Below are positions 1-7,517 of a stretch of 54,904 nt of DNA, piece after piece (position 1 is the first letter of the stretch; each line of letters opens with the position of its first letter). Source of the DNA: BJGV01 sp964013575. Lineage in GTDB: Bacteria; Pseudomonadota; Gammaproteobacteria; Burkholderiales; Nitrosomonadaceae. The stretch lies in the NCBI GenBank assembly GCA_964013575.1, contig CAXGWP010000011.1:1-54904 (forward strand). Reading direction: 5' to 3'. The notes beneath the pieces are model-generated. The model ran no database searches and was not told the origin of the DNA. It saw only the letters and a list, made by a program, of their open reading frames with translations. Position numbers and translations under genes: made by a program.

Positions 1-1
1 C

Positions 2-358
2 AATGAAGCGAATGCAGAACCATGGCAACCAATACATGATGCTGATCACAATACAGAGGAGATAGAACAGAAAGAAGTAGAGGTGGTAGCTAATGAAGAG
101 TCTAAGGTTGAAGTAGAATTAGAATCTGAAGCGAATGCAGAACCATGGCAACCAATACATGATGCTGATCACAATACAGAGGGGAGAGAACAGAAAGAAG
201 CAGAGGTAACAGTTAATGTAGATCCTAAAGTAGAAGAAGCAGAAGCTGAAGTAGAAGCAGATGCAGATGCAGAGATAAATATTGAAGAAGCATTGAAAAA
301 TATTGAAGAAGCTTTACAACCATGGCAACGTAAACATGATACAGATCACAATATATAA
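2..358 (+). CDS. 3' part of an acidic protein with PIHDADH repeats (5' end outside window)
   Basis: The reading frame is open from base 2, so the gene starts outside the window; the GTG at 83 is only an internal codon. The visible 118 residues are very rich in Glu, Ala and Val. They hold two copies of EPWQPIHDADHNTE (about 41 residues apart) and a degenerate third copy, PWQRKHDTDHNI, at the very end. Just before that end, NIEEAL occurs twice seven residues apart, which suggests a short helical or coiled-coil segment. No known domain is recognised. The last residues of MlaA (near 10.05 kb) carry the same PIHDADH motif with 20 identical bases, so this may be the tail of an MlaA paralogue or of a protein that acquired that tail. 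That origin is inference because the N-terminal part is not visible. Confidence 0.7.
   Translation, partial: NEANAEPWQPIHDADHNTEEIEQKEVEVVANEESKVEVELESEANAEPWQPIHDADHNTEGREQKEAEVTVNVDPKVEEAEAEVEADADAEINIEEALKNIEEALQPWQRKHDTDHNI
5..229 (+). repeat. 123-bp in-frame tandem repeat, about 1.8 copies
   Basis: Copy 1 runs from 5 to 127 and copy 2 starts at 128. The first 50 or so bases are identical, and similarity then fades until about 229. The period of 123 bases is 41 codons, so the reading frame is kept. A shorter, decayed copy lies at 316-357. A further 11-base piece (358-368) sits just beyond the stop codon and matches the 3' end of mlaA. Unequal recombination between copies would change the length of the encoded tail. 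Confidence 0.85.
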
Positions 359-415
359 TGCTGATCATGAAAATATGGTATATTTAATTTTCAAAGAGAA
401 GAAAGGAGTTTATTG

Positions 416-835
416 CTAGTTCTTAAAACAAAGGCTTTTATTTGGTAAAACTGTGCAAGCATAACGCATTTTTTGAATACCGCCTTCTCTATTAAATGTA
501 TATTCGGCTCGTAGTGTTTTATACTGATTTTTAGTAAAAGATACTGACTTAGGGATATAACGCTCTTCATTCCAGAATCTTATTCTACAAAATTCTGTTT
601 CAGATTTGCAAATCTTAATACGTGCAGCAGAATAAACAGATATATCAGTATCTCGATCTAAATCTACTAATACCATATGAACATATTTTCCTGTTTTTCC
701 TAATTCAACAGATCGAACAACGCGCCATCCATCTCCACTATGCAATTTTTCTTGTGCGGATTGTGGTACTGGATCAGCAATAGTTCTATTTGACAATAAT
801 AAGAGAAGTATAACTAATATAATTTTATTAAACAT
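416..835 (-). CDS. Small exported protein of unknown function
   Basis: The product has 139 residues. It begins with a classical Sec signal peptide (MFNKIILVILLLLLSN) with probable cleavage after IADP or TIA. The mature part of roughly 120 residues is basic and beta-rich in appearance, with three to four cysteines (KICKSE, EFCRIRF, YACTV, SLCFKN) that could form disulfides in the periplasm. No family is recognised. The gene lies convergent to the repeat protein, with only 57 bases between the stops and no obvious terminator hairpin there. The ATG at 833-835 directly precedes the hydrophobic stretch and is a convincing start. It could be a lineage-specific secreted or periplasmic protein; no function can be assigned. 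Confidence 0.7.
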   Translation of the reverse strand: MFNKIILVILLLLLSNRTIADPVPQSAQEKLHSGDGWRVVRSVELGKTGKYVHMVLVDLDRDTDISVYSAARIKICKSETEFCRIRFWNEERYIPKSVSFTKNQYKTLRAEYTFNREGGIQKMRYACTVLPNKSLCFKN

Positions 836-1040
836 TATTTGTTAAAATTCATTAAAAAATATAAATAGTATTATAAGCTATCATACAAATTTCGTATAAA
901 TTAATAATAAATTACTAATATATTTGAAATATTTTATGCTTTATAAGGAGTCAGTAGAAGTTTTTTGGTTACTTAACTTAGTTTAATTACTCATATAATA
1001 TTGACGGTAAACTTAGTAGTGACATGTAATTATTACTTTA

Positions 1041-1058
1041 AAAATATGGCTATATTTT
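1041..1058 (-). terminator. Possible AT-only terminator after tRNA-Ser
   Basis: The bases form a 7-bp hairpin (AAAATAT/ATATTTT, 4-base loop) directly at the 3' end of the tRNA, with a short T run inside the 3' arm on the minus strand. It has no G or C in the stem, so it is weak evidence. Confidence 0.25.
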
Positions 1059-1150
1059 GGCGGAGAAGGTGGGATTCGAACCCACGTGTCAGGTTTTCCT
1101 GACCAACTGATTTCGAGTCAGCGCCGTTATGACCACTTCGGTACTTCTCC
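1058..1150 (-). tRNA. tRNA-Ser (anticodon CGA)
   Basis: Read on the minus strand, GGAGAAG at the 5' end pairs with CTTCTCC at the 3' end. G is the discriminator base and CCA is encoded. The anticodon loop is CTCGAAA inside a GCTGA/TCAGT stem, giving anticodon CGA, which reads UCG. A long class II variable arm (GTCAGG, AAAA loop, CCTGAC) and the GTTCGAATC T-loop confirm a serine tRNA. It stands alone between the small exported protein and mltF. UCG should be a rare codon in such an AT-rich genome, so this tRNA has been kept despite low demand. Confidence 0.97.
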
Positions 1151-1235
1151 ATATTATACGAGAAAAAACATTATGTTAACTATTCTCTATTTAACTTTCA
1201 GTATAAATCAATAGAATATCTTAAAAAATTTACTA

Positions 1236-2621
1236 ATGCGTACTTTTTGTTTATGTTTTTTATGTATTACAGCTCTCTTAGTATCAGCTTGTGATCTTCT
1301 TGAGGCGCCTATTCCATCATTAGACAAGAGTGCTAATAAATCAATCCCACTAATTGATAAGAGTAATGAATTAGTAGTGATTATTGAAAATAATCGTTAT
1401 AAATATAATAAAAGCTATGATGGTAAATATATGGGATTCGAGTATGACATTGCATCAGAATTTGCTAAAGAATTAGGTAAGAAAATTAGATTTATTGCGG
1501 CAAAAAATTCTTATGAGTCAAAGTTGATTTTAGAAAAAAATCAGGCTCATATAGCTACAGGTATTAATGTTACTACAAATAGTAAATTACAAATTAGATT
1601 TGGTCCAGTCTATCAATATATATTTCCACAAGTGGCATACAATACTAATCAATTAAAGCCTAACAATTTTCGTGAAATGCTTGGGAAAAATATTGTAGTT
1701 GTAAGAGGAACGGTATATGGTGAATTATTAACTAATGCTCGTTTAAAACTTCCAAAATTACATTGGGTTGAAACAGAAGAATCAACAGAGGATTTATTAT
1801 CAAAGGTGGCAGCAGGAAAAATTGATTATGTGATAACCGATTCAAGCCAGATAAATGTTGCCAAAAATTTATACCCTAGTTTGGGTGCGGCAATGACTCT
1901 TAGTAAAAAAATTGGTAAGGCATGGGCTTTTTCACCTTCTTCAGAATTAGTTTTACAAAAGAAAGCACAGAAATTTTTTAAGCGTATTCGGAAAGATGGA
2001 ACATTAAAGCGTTTAGTTGATAAATATTATGGGCATGTTAAAAGATTAGGGAAAGAAAATATAAATAAGTTCCTAGAAAGAACTAAAACTTCTTTGCCAA
2101 ATTTACGTAGATATTTCTATCAAGCCGAGGAAATCACGAAAATTGATTGGAGGCTTATTGCAGCTTTATCTTATCAGGAATCTCATTGGGATAGAAAAGC
2201 AACCTCTTTTACAAATGTAAGAGGTATCATGATGCTAACAAAAGAAACTGCTGAAAGAATGAAAGTTAAAGACCGTCTTAATGCGAGACAGAATATACTT
2301 GCTGGCGCACGTTATTTATTAATTCTGAAAAACACACTTCCGGATCGTATTATGGAACCTGATCGCACTTGGATTGCATTAGCTTCATATAATCAGGGTT
2401 ATGGGCATATTGAAGATGCACGGATCTTAGCACAACGATTAGGGCTGAGCCCAGATGTATGGGTAGATTTAAAAAGATCATTACCGTTATTAAGTAAAAA
2501 AAAATATTTTAAGGGATTAAAGCACGGTTATGCGAGAGGAGGTGAAGCTGTGTATCTTACTGAGTCTGTTCGAGCTTACTATGATATTTTGATAGAGCAT
2601 GAATCTCCTTATAAAAATTAA
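1236..2621 (+). CDS. mltF: Membrane-bound lytic murein transglycosylase F
   Basis: This 461-residue lipoprotein cleaves peptidoglycan between MurNAc and GlcNAc, leaving 1,6-anhydro-MurNAc. A lipobox (LVSAC, Cys19) ends the signal peptide. Residues about 45-270 form a solute-binding-protein-like domain (SBP_bac_3 type, regulatory in MltF). Residues about 290-450 form the SLT lysozyme-like domain, with catalytic Glu315 in YQESHW and the family motifs GIMMLT and ASYNQGYGH. It is somewhat shorter than the E. coli protein (518 residues) but has both domains. It is transcribed away from the tRNA. It fits with murJ and amgK-murU elsewhere in the window as evidence of a turned-over peptidoglycan wall. 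Family assignment is firm. Confidence 0.93.
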   Translation: MRTFCLCFLCITALLVSACDLLEAPIPSLDKSANKSIPLIDKSNELVVIIENNRYKYNKSYDGKYMGFEYDIASEFAKELGKKIRFIAAKNSYESKLILEKNQAHIATGINVTTNSKLQIRFGPVYQYIFPQVAYNTNQLKPNNFREMLGKNIVVVRGTVYGELLTNARLKLPKLHWVETEESTEDLLSKVAAGKIDYVITDSSQINVAKNLYPSLGAAMTLSKKIGKAWAFSPSSELVLQKKAQKFFKRIRKDGTLKRLVDKYYGHVKRLGKENINKFLERTKTSLPNLRRYFYQAEEITKIDWRLIAALSYQESHWDRKATSFTNVRGIMMLTKETAERMKVKDRLNARQNILAGARYLLILKNTLPDRIMEPDRTWIALASYNQGYGHIEDARILAQRLGLSPDVWVDLKRSLPLLSKKKYFKGLKHGYARGGEAVYLTESVRAYYDILIEHESPYKN

Positions 2622-2700
2622 TTCTCTATAATTAGAGCATAGCTTTTTTACTATGTTACATTTAATAATTGCTATTAGGTAATGGGTATACTAGGTAATA

Positions 2701-3186
2701 TTAGTCTCTAAAGTTATGGAATTGAATGGGAAATTTAGTAATAGATTTTTTAAGCAGTGCTATCGTATCTTGCAGTACATCTCTTTTTTTACCTGAAATT
2801 CGTACAACTTCTCCCTGGATAGTAGCTTGGGTCTTAAGTTTGCTATCCTTTACAATTTTTATAATTTTCTTTGCTAGTTCTATTTCTATTCCAGTTTTTA
2901 CTGTAACCACCTGCCTTATTTTATTACCAGTTATTTTTTCTGCTGTTCCCTTATGCATGCAGCGAACATCAATACCTCGTTTGGTAGCTTTACTAATTAG
3001 AATATCAAGTATCTGGTTAACTTTAAATAAATCATCTGCATAAATAGTGACTATGTAATCTTCTTGATCAATTCTCGCATCAGTGCCCTTAAAATCAAAA
3101 CGGTTTCTTACTTCCTTATTTACTTGATCAATTGTGTTTCTTAGTTCTTGTTTATCAACTTCTGAAACTATATCAAATGAAGGCAT
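2701..3186 (-). CDS. yajQ: YajQ family nucleotide-binding protein
   Basis: The 161-residue product matches the YajQ (UPF0234) family over its whole length. It begins MPSFDIVSEVDKQELRN and contains FDFKGTDARI and the conserved end FPIQFHNFRD. Family members bind nucleotides; in some species they bind cyclic di-GMP and act as regulators, so a precise role here is not certain. The ATG at 3184-3186 is preceded on the minus strand by AAAGGAAACC, a good ribosome binding site. The gene is convergent with mltF across an 80-base gap and reads in the same direction as the arg genes upstream. Confidence 0.92.
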   Translation of the reverse strand: MPSFDIVSEVDKQELRNTIDQVNKEVRNRFDFKGTDARIDQEDYIVTIYADDLFKVNQILDILISKATKRGIDVRCMHKGTAEKITGNKIRQVVTVKTGIEIELAKKIIKIVKDSKLKTQATIQGEVVRISGKKRDVLQDTIALLKKSITKFPIQFHNFRD

Positions 3187-3274
3187 ATGGTTTCCTTTAT
3201 AGAGGTTATATATTTATAAAAATATTAAATTTTTAACTATATAATTAATTACAGTTATTGCAATATATAATATT

Positions 3275-4507
3275 TTATCTATTTTTTCCTTGTTTTGATG
3301 CTATCTGCATTCGCATAGCATTTAATTTAATAAACCCATTAGCGTCCGATTGGTCATAAACACCTTTATCTTCTTCAAAAGTAGAAATATTAGAATCAAA
3401 TAATGAGTGTGTTTTAGAATCTCGACCAACAACAATGATATTACCTTTATAAAGTTTTATTCTTACCCAACCGTTAACATATTTTTGAGAAGAATCAATC
3501 ATAGTTTGTAATAATTTTCGTTCTGGGCTCCACCAATAACCATTGTAAATTAATGCTGCATAACGTGGCATTAATTCGTCTTTTAGATGTGCAACTTCTC
3601 TATCTAGTGTGATAGACTCCATTGCACGATGCGCACGCAACATAATTGATCCACCAGGTGTTTCATAACAGCCTCTAGATTTCATTCCTACATAACGATT
3701 CTCTACTAAATCAAGCCTCCCAATACCATGTTTATTTCCTAACTTATTCAGTTCAATTAGTACTTCTGCTGGAGAATAATTTTCCCCATTTAGTGCAATA
3801 ATGTCACCCTGGCTAAATTCAATATCAATATATTCTGCTTCGTTAGGTGCATTCTCAGGTGATACACTCCAGCGCCACATAGACTCATTTGGTTCGATAG
3901 AAGGATCTTCTAATATACGACCTTCATAAGATATGTGTAATAAATTTGCATCCATGCTATATGGAGAACCACTTTTCTTTTTCATTTCAACTGGTATGTT
4001 ATTCCTCTTTGCATATTGTAGAAGCTTTTCACGTGACGTCAGATTCCATTCTCTCCATGGGGCAATTACATGTATATCAGGTTGAAGAGCATAGTAGCCA
4101 AGTTCAAAACGAACCTGATCGTTACCTTTTCCAGTTGATCCGTGAGAGACTGCATCAGCTCTTGTTAGCTGAGAGATTTCTATTTGTCTTTTTGCTATTA
4201 ATGGTCTTGCAATACTCGTTCCTAGTAAGTATTCTCCCTCATAAATTGTATTAGCCCTAAACATTGGGAAAACAAAATCACGTACAAATTCTTCACGTAA
4301 ATCTTCAATAAATATTTCTTTTATTCCCAGTTTTTCAGCTTTGGCGCGTGCAGGTTCTACTTCTTCACCCTGTCCTATATCTGCAGTAAAAGTAACAATT
4401 TCACATTGGTAAGTATCCTGTAGCCATTTGAGAATTACTGATGTATCCAGCCCACCAGAAAAAGCTAGAACTACTTTATTAATATTTTTTATATTTTTCA
4501 TATTCAA
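3275..4507 (-). CDS. argG: Argininosuccinate synthase
   Basis: ArgG joins citrulline and aspartate with ATP to form argininosuccinate, the penultimate step of arginine synthesis in the cytoplasm. The 410-residue protein shows the N-type ATP pyrophosphatase P-loop SGGLDTS at residues 17-23. Other family blocks are YLLGTSIARP, GSTGKGNDQVRFE and SRGCYETPGG. Length is normal for the family. It is the last of three minus-strand arginine genes (argD, argF, argG), 20 bases after argF, and is very likely cotranscribed with it. argH, needed for the final step, is not in the window. Confidence 0.97.
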   Translation of the reverse strand: MNMKNIKNINKVVLAFSGGLDTSVILKWLQDTYQCEIVTFTADIGQGEEVEPARAKAEKLGIKEIFIEDLREEFVRDFVFPMFRANTIYEGEYLLGTSIARPLIAKRQIEISQLTRADAVSHGSTGKGNDQVRFELGYYALQPDIHVIAPWREWNLTSREKLLQYAKRNNIPVEMKKKSGSPYSMDANLLHISYEGRILEDPSIEPNESMWRWSVSPENAPNEAEYIDIEFSQGDIIALNGENYSPAEVLIELNKLGNKHGIGRLDLVENRYVGMKSRGCYETPGGSIMLRAHRAMESITLDREVAHLKDELMPRYAALIYNGYWWSPERKLLQTMIDSSQKYVNGWVRIKLYKGNIIVVGRDSKTHSLFDSNISTFEEDKGVYDQSDANGFIKLNAMRMQIASKQGKNR

Positions 4508-4527
4508 CCTACAAGCATTAATATTTT

Positions 4528-5460
4528 TTATATGGAAGATTCTGGATCTATTTCTCCTAGTAGCAAATATTCCATTATGGCCTTTTGTGTGTGTAGTCTA
4601 TTTTCCGCCTCATCCCAAACAACAGATTGAGGCCCTTCAATAACCTCTGAAGATACTTCTTCACCCCGATGGGCAGGCAGGCAGTGCATAAATAGAGCAT
4701 TTTCTTTCGCATATGACATCATTTTCTTATCTACAAGAAAATTAGCAAAATCTTTTTTTCTTTTTTCAGTTTCAGCTTCAAACCCCATGCTTGTCCAGAC
4801 ATCAGTAGTTACAAGATCAACATTTTTTACTGCATCATGTGGGTCTGAAAATTCTTCATAGTGGTTTGTGCCATTCAGTCCAGCTATCTCAGGCTTTATT
4901 TCATAACCAGGTGGGGTAGAAACATGTACATTAAAATTAAGAATCTCGGCTGCTTGGAGCCAAGTGTTGCATACATTATTTGAGTCTCCTATCCAAGCTA
5001 CTGTTTTTCCTGAAATGCTGCCACGATGTTCGATGAATGTAAAAATGTCACCAACTATTTGACAGGGATGGTATTCATCTGTAAGTCCGTTAATTACAGG
5101 AACTCTGGAGTTTGATGTAAACCTTTTAATTATGTCATGCTCATGAGTACGGATCATTATTATATCAACCATACGAGAAATGACTCGTGCAGCATCTTCT
5201 ATTGATTCTCCTCGTCCAAGCTGTGTATCTTTTGTTGAGAGATAGATTGCATCTCCTCCCATTTGTTGTATTCCAGCTTCAAATGATAGCCTTGTACGAG
5301 TTGAGTTCTTGTCAAAAATCATTGCAAGAGTACGATCTTCTAATGGCCAATAACGCTGGTATTTTTTAAACTCTTTTTTAATCCATAGGGCACGTTTGAA
5401 TAGGTATTCAAACTCTTCATAGGAAAAATCATTGAATTGTAAGAAATGTTTAAGCTGCAT
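4528..5460 (-). CDS. argF: Ornithine carbamoyltransferase
   Basis: ArgF transfers the carbamoyl group from carbamoyl phosphate to ornithine, giving citrulline. The 310-residue sequence has the carbamoyl-phosphate motif STRTR at residues 53-57, HPCQ at 131-134 and the ornithine-loop motif HCLP at 259-262, all intact. Length is typical of the anabolic enzyme. It sits between argD and argG, 56 bases and 20 bases away, in an apparent operon. Start ATG at 5458-5460 gives the usual short N-terminus (MQLKHFLQFNDFSYEE). Confidence 0.97.
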   Translation of the reverse strand: MQLKHFLQFNDFSYEEFEYLFKRALWIKKEFKKYQRYWPLEDRTLAMIFDKNSTRTRLSFEAGIQQMGGDAIYLSTKDTQLGRGESIEDAARVISRMVDIIMIRTHEHDIIKRFTSNSRVPVINGLTDEYHPCQIVGDIFTFIEHRGSISGKTVAWIGDSNNVCNTWLQAAEILNFNVHVSTPPGYEIKPEIAGLNGTNHYEEFSDPHDAVKNVDLVTTDVWTSMGFEAETEKRKKDFANFLVDKKMMSYAKENALFMHCLPAHRGEEVSSEVIEGPQSVVWDEAENRLHTQKAIMEYLLLGEIDPESSI

Positions 5461-5516
5461 GATATTCTTAAATTATTAATAATTAATTATTCTAATTTTA
5501 ACGGTTTGTAATAGCT

Positions 5517-6680
5517 TTAAAATTCTTCTATTAAAATAGATAGTATATTCACTATCTTTTCTGCTTCATTTCTAGTTAATATTAGCGGTGGTAATAGACG
5601 TATTACTTTATCTGAAGTTACATTTAATAATAGGCCTTTTTGTAAAGCATTCTCTACAATTGTGCCACAAGGTTTTGTAAGCTCTATACCAATCATTAGT
5701 CCCTGTCCACGTATTTGAGTAACATGTTCTAGATTATTTAACCGGTCTTGTAAGCTTTTGCGTATAAAATTACCTTGTTCTAATGCATTTGATATTAAAT
5801 TTTCTTCTTGAATAATATCTAAAGTAGTAATTGCTGCAGTACAGGCTAGTGGGTTGCCACCAAAAGTAGATGCATGATTACCGGGTTTGAATACTTCTCC
5901 AGCGGTGCCACCTGCAACACATGCACCAATAGGGACACCTGAACCTAAACCTTTGGCTAGAGTAATTACATCTGGAGTTATCTCACTGCTTTGGAAAGAA
6001 AATAATTTGCCATTCCTGCCAATACCGCATTGCACCTCATCTAGCATTAGTAGCCAGTTATTTTTGTCGCATACTTTTCGCAGTCCTTTTAAATAATTTG
6101 CTTGTGGGACATTGACACCACCCTCTCCTTGATATGGTTCAACTAGAATAGCTACTATATTCTTATTGTGAATTGATACTTGCTTTATTGCTTCAAGATC
6201 GTTGAAAGGTACGCGAGAAAATCCTGTAAGTAGAGGTTCAAATCCAGCCTGTACTTTACGGTTTCCACTAGCCGTTAAAGTTGCCATAGTACGACCATGA
6301 AATGAATTCTCCATTACTATTATAGTAGGTAGGTCAATTCCTTTCTTATGGCCATATAGTCTAGCTAATTTAATAGCAGCTTCATTTGCTTCTGCACCAG
6401 AGTTGCAGAAAAAAGATTTATTTAATCCGGATAAAGAAGCTAATTTTTTAGCTAATATTTCTTGTTTGTCTATATGGTATAAATTAGAGGTATGGATTAA
6501 TGTTTCAGCCTGCTCTGAGATCGCTTTTACTAGTTTAGGATGGCAATGCCCTATACTGCAGACTGCAATACCTGCAAGGGCATCAAGATATTTATTGCCT
6601 TGATTATCCCATAGCCATACACCCTTTCCTTTTGTAAAGGTAATTGGTAATGGAGAATAGGTGTTCATCAGGTTTTTCAT
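5517..6680 (-). CDS. argD: Acetylornithine aminotransferase
   Basis: This PLP enzyme converts N-acetylglutamate semialdehyde to N-acetylornithine and in many bacteria also serves lysine synthesis. Family blocks include NSFHGRT, LDEVQCGIGR and LAKGLGSGVPIGA, which holds the PLP lysine. The frame is open up to a TTG at 6722, but I chose the ATG at 6678-6680 because MKNLMNTYSPLP matches the usual N-terminus of the family and the TTG lies inside a hairpin. That gives 387 residues. It is the first gene of the minus-strand argD-argF-argG set. Confidence 0.94.
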   Translation of the reverse strand: MKNLMNTYSPLPITFTKGKGVWLWDNQGNKYLDALAGIAVCSIGHCHPKLVKAISEQAETLIHTSNLYHIDKQEILAKKLASLSGLNKSFFCNSGAEANEAAIKLARLYGHKKGIDLPTIIVMENSFHGRTMATLTASGNRKVQAGFEPLLTGFSRVPFNDLEAIKQVSIHNKNIVAILVEPYQGEGGVNVPQANYLKGLRKVCDKNNWLLMLDEVQCGIGRNGKLFSFQSSEITPDVITLAKGLGSGVPIGACVAGGTAGEVFKPGNHASTFGGNPLACTAAITTLDIIQEENLISNALEQGNFIRKSLQDRLNNLEHVTQIRGQGLMIGIELTKPCGTIVENALQKGLLLNVTSDKVIRLLPPLILTRNEAEKIVNILSILIEEF

Positions 6681-7012
6681 AGGCATTAAGATTCTTAGTG
6701 TTAGTATGTAATACGGCGACAAAAGCCGCCGTATTATATAAATTCAATTACTATTTAGTTAGTATTTTCAATATTTTCTCAATAGTGTTGGCAAATTGCT
6801 ACAAATATAATAATTGCTCAATATTAGTTAGCTGGCGTTAGCTGGCTTTTCTGGATTAGTTTAAAATTGACTATTTTGTATAATTAAAGACTATTAGATA
6901 AAGCAAAATAGCTTTGTTTGTGCATAGTGGAGTGATATCAAAGAGATGGGTTATAATTATAGAAGAATAGCTACAAAGAGGCCTTAATTAAAAATTCTTT
7001 GATAAATTTATT
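6681..7012. other. Intergenic region between argD and rpsT
   Basis: These 332 bases contain no credible gene. They hold the strong hairpin at 6705-6740 near argD and a short direct repeat TTAGCTGGC/TTAGCTGGC around 6829-6846. Weaker inverted repeats lie at 6900-6915 and 6974-7001. The last could help end rpsT transcripts but has only a 6-bp stem. The arg promoter should lie here; I could not single out a convincing one. Confidence 0.5.
6705..6740 (-). promoter_or_regulatory. 14-bp hairpin in the argD leader
   Basis: Bases 6705-6718 pair with 6727-6740 with a single G-T pair and an 8-base loop. The core ACGGCG/CGCCGT is strikingly GC-rich for this region. It ends 24 bases upstream of the chosen argD ATG. 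No T run follows on the minus strand, so it is not a typical intrinsic terminator of rpsT transcripts. It could be a leader element of the arg operon, a processing site or an operator dyad. Confidence 0.5.
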
Positions 7013-7276
7013 CTAGCTCATTGCTTTAATAGCTGCAGATAGACGGCTTTTATGCCTAGCAGCCTTATTTTTGTGAATTATTTTTTTATCCGCAATAGAA
7101 TCTACTATAGCACATGATGTTTTAAAAATAGATTGAGCAGATTGCTTATCGCCAGACTTAATAGCTTTATTTACTAATTTGATCGCAGTACGCAATTTTG
7201 CCCGTAGGCTATGGTTATGAATGTTTTGTTTTATGTTTTGTCTTGCCCGTTTTCTGGTTTGTGCGGTATTAGCCAT
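7013..7276 (-). CDS. rpsT: 30S ribosomal protein S20
   Basis: S20 is a small basic protein that binds 16S rRNA during 30S assembly. The product starts MANTAQTRKRARQN and has the family pattern NHSLRAKLRTAIK and KAARHKSRLSAA. I take the ATG at 7274-7276, giving 87 residues, the usual family length. The longer frame to 7297 adds only a non-conserved MLDWKYI. GGAAATATATA in front of the chosen ATG supplies a ribosome binding site. It is divergent from murJ, a common betaproteobacterial arrangement. Confidence 0.96.
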   Translation of the reverse strand: MANTAQTRKRARQNIKQNIHNHSLRAKLRTAIKLVNKAIKSGDKQSAQSIFKTSCAIVDSIADKKIIHKNKAARHKSRLSAAIKAMS

Positions 7277-7335
7277 TATATATTTCCAATCCAGCATTTA
7301 AATATAATTAATCATTTTAAAGCTATTTATGTCAT

Positions 7336-7375
7336 ATTACAAGAAACTATAGGGGCACTTCTATTTTTTTGTAAT
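7336..7375. promoter_or_regulatory. Long hairpin between rpsT and murJ
   Basis: ATTACAAGAAA (7336-7346) pairs with TTTTTTGTAAT (7365-7375) over 11 bp. Beyond a 2-base bulge, ATAG (7349-7352) pairs with CTAT (7361-7364). The loop is 8 bases. It lies about 60 bases upstream of the rpsT start, so it could be part of the rpsT leader mRNA. A 6-bp dyad (TATCAA/TTGATA) lies at 7392-7404. Function is unknown. Confidence 0.4.
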
Positions 7376-7517
7376 GTAATTGAATAATGTATATCAAATT
7401 GATAACGTTTAAATATTGTTATTAAATGATTATTTAGTTATAGGATTTGCTTCATTTTTTATAGGTATGTCATAAATAATATTAAATAATTAAGATATCA
7501 AGCTAATAAATACTCAC

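Noticed and set aside
5..357. CRISPR-like array at the left edge
   Set aside because: The repeat is 123 bp, in frame, diverges between copies and is coding; there are no regular spacers or cas genes.
1001..1030. Promoter TTGACG-N18-TGTAAT for mltF
   Set aside because: It fits moderately, but the transcript would run antisense through the tRNA-Ser gene before reaching mltF more than 200 bases away; too uncertain to list.
2726..3043. 105-codon plus-strand frame inside yajQ
   Set aside because: Antisense to a well-conserved gene, with no family pattern and no ribosome site.
6678..6722. TTG at 6722 as argD start
   Set aside because: It adds 14 non-conserved residues, lies in the loop region of a strong hairpin, and ATG 6678-6680 gives the family N-terminus.
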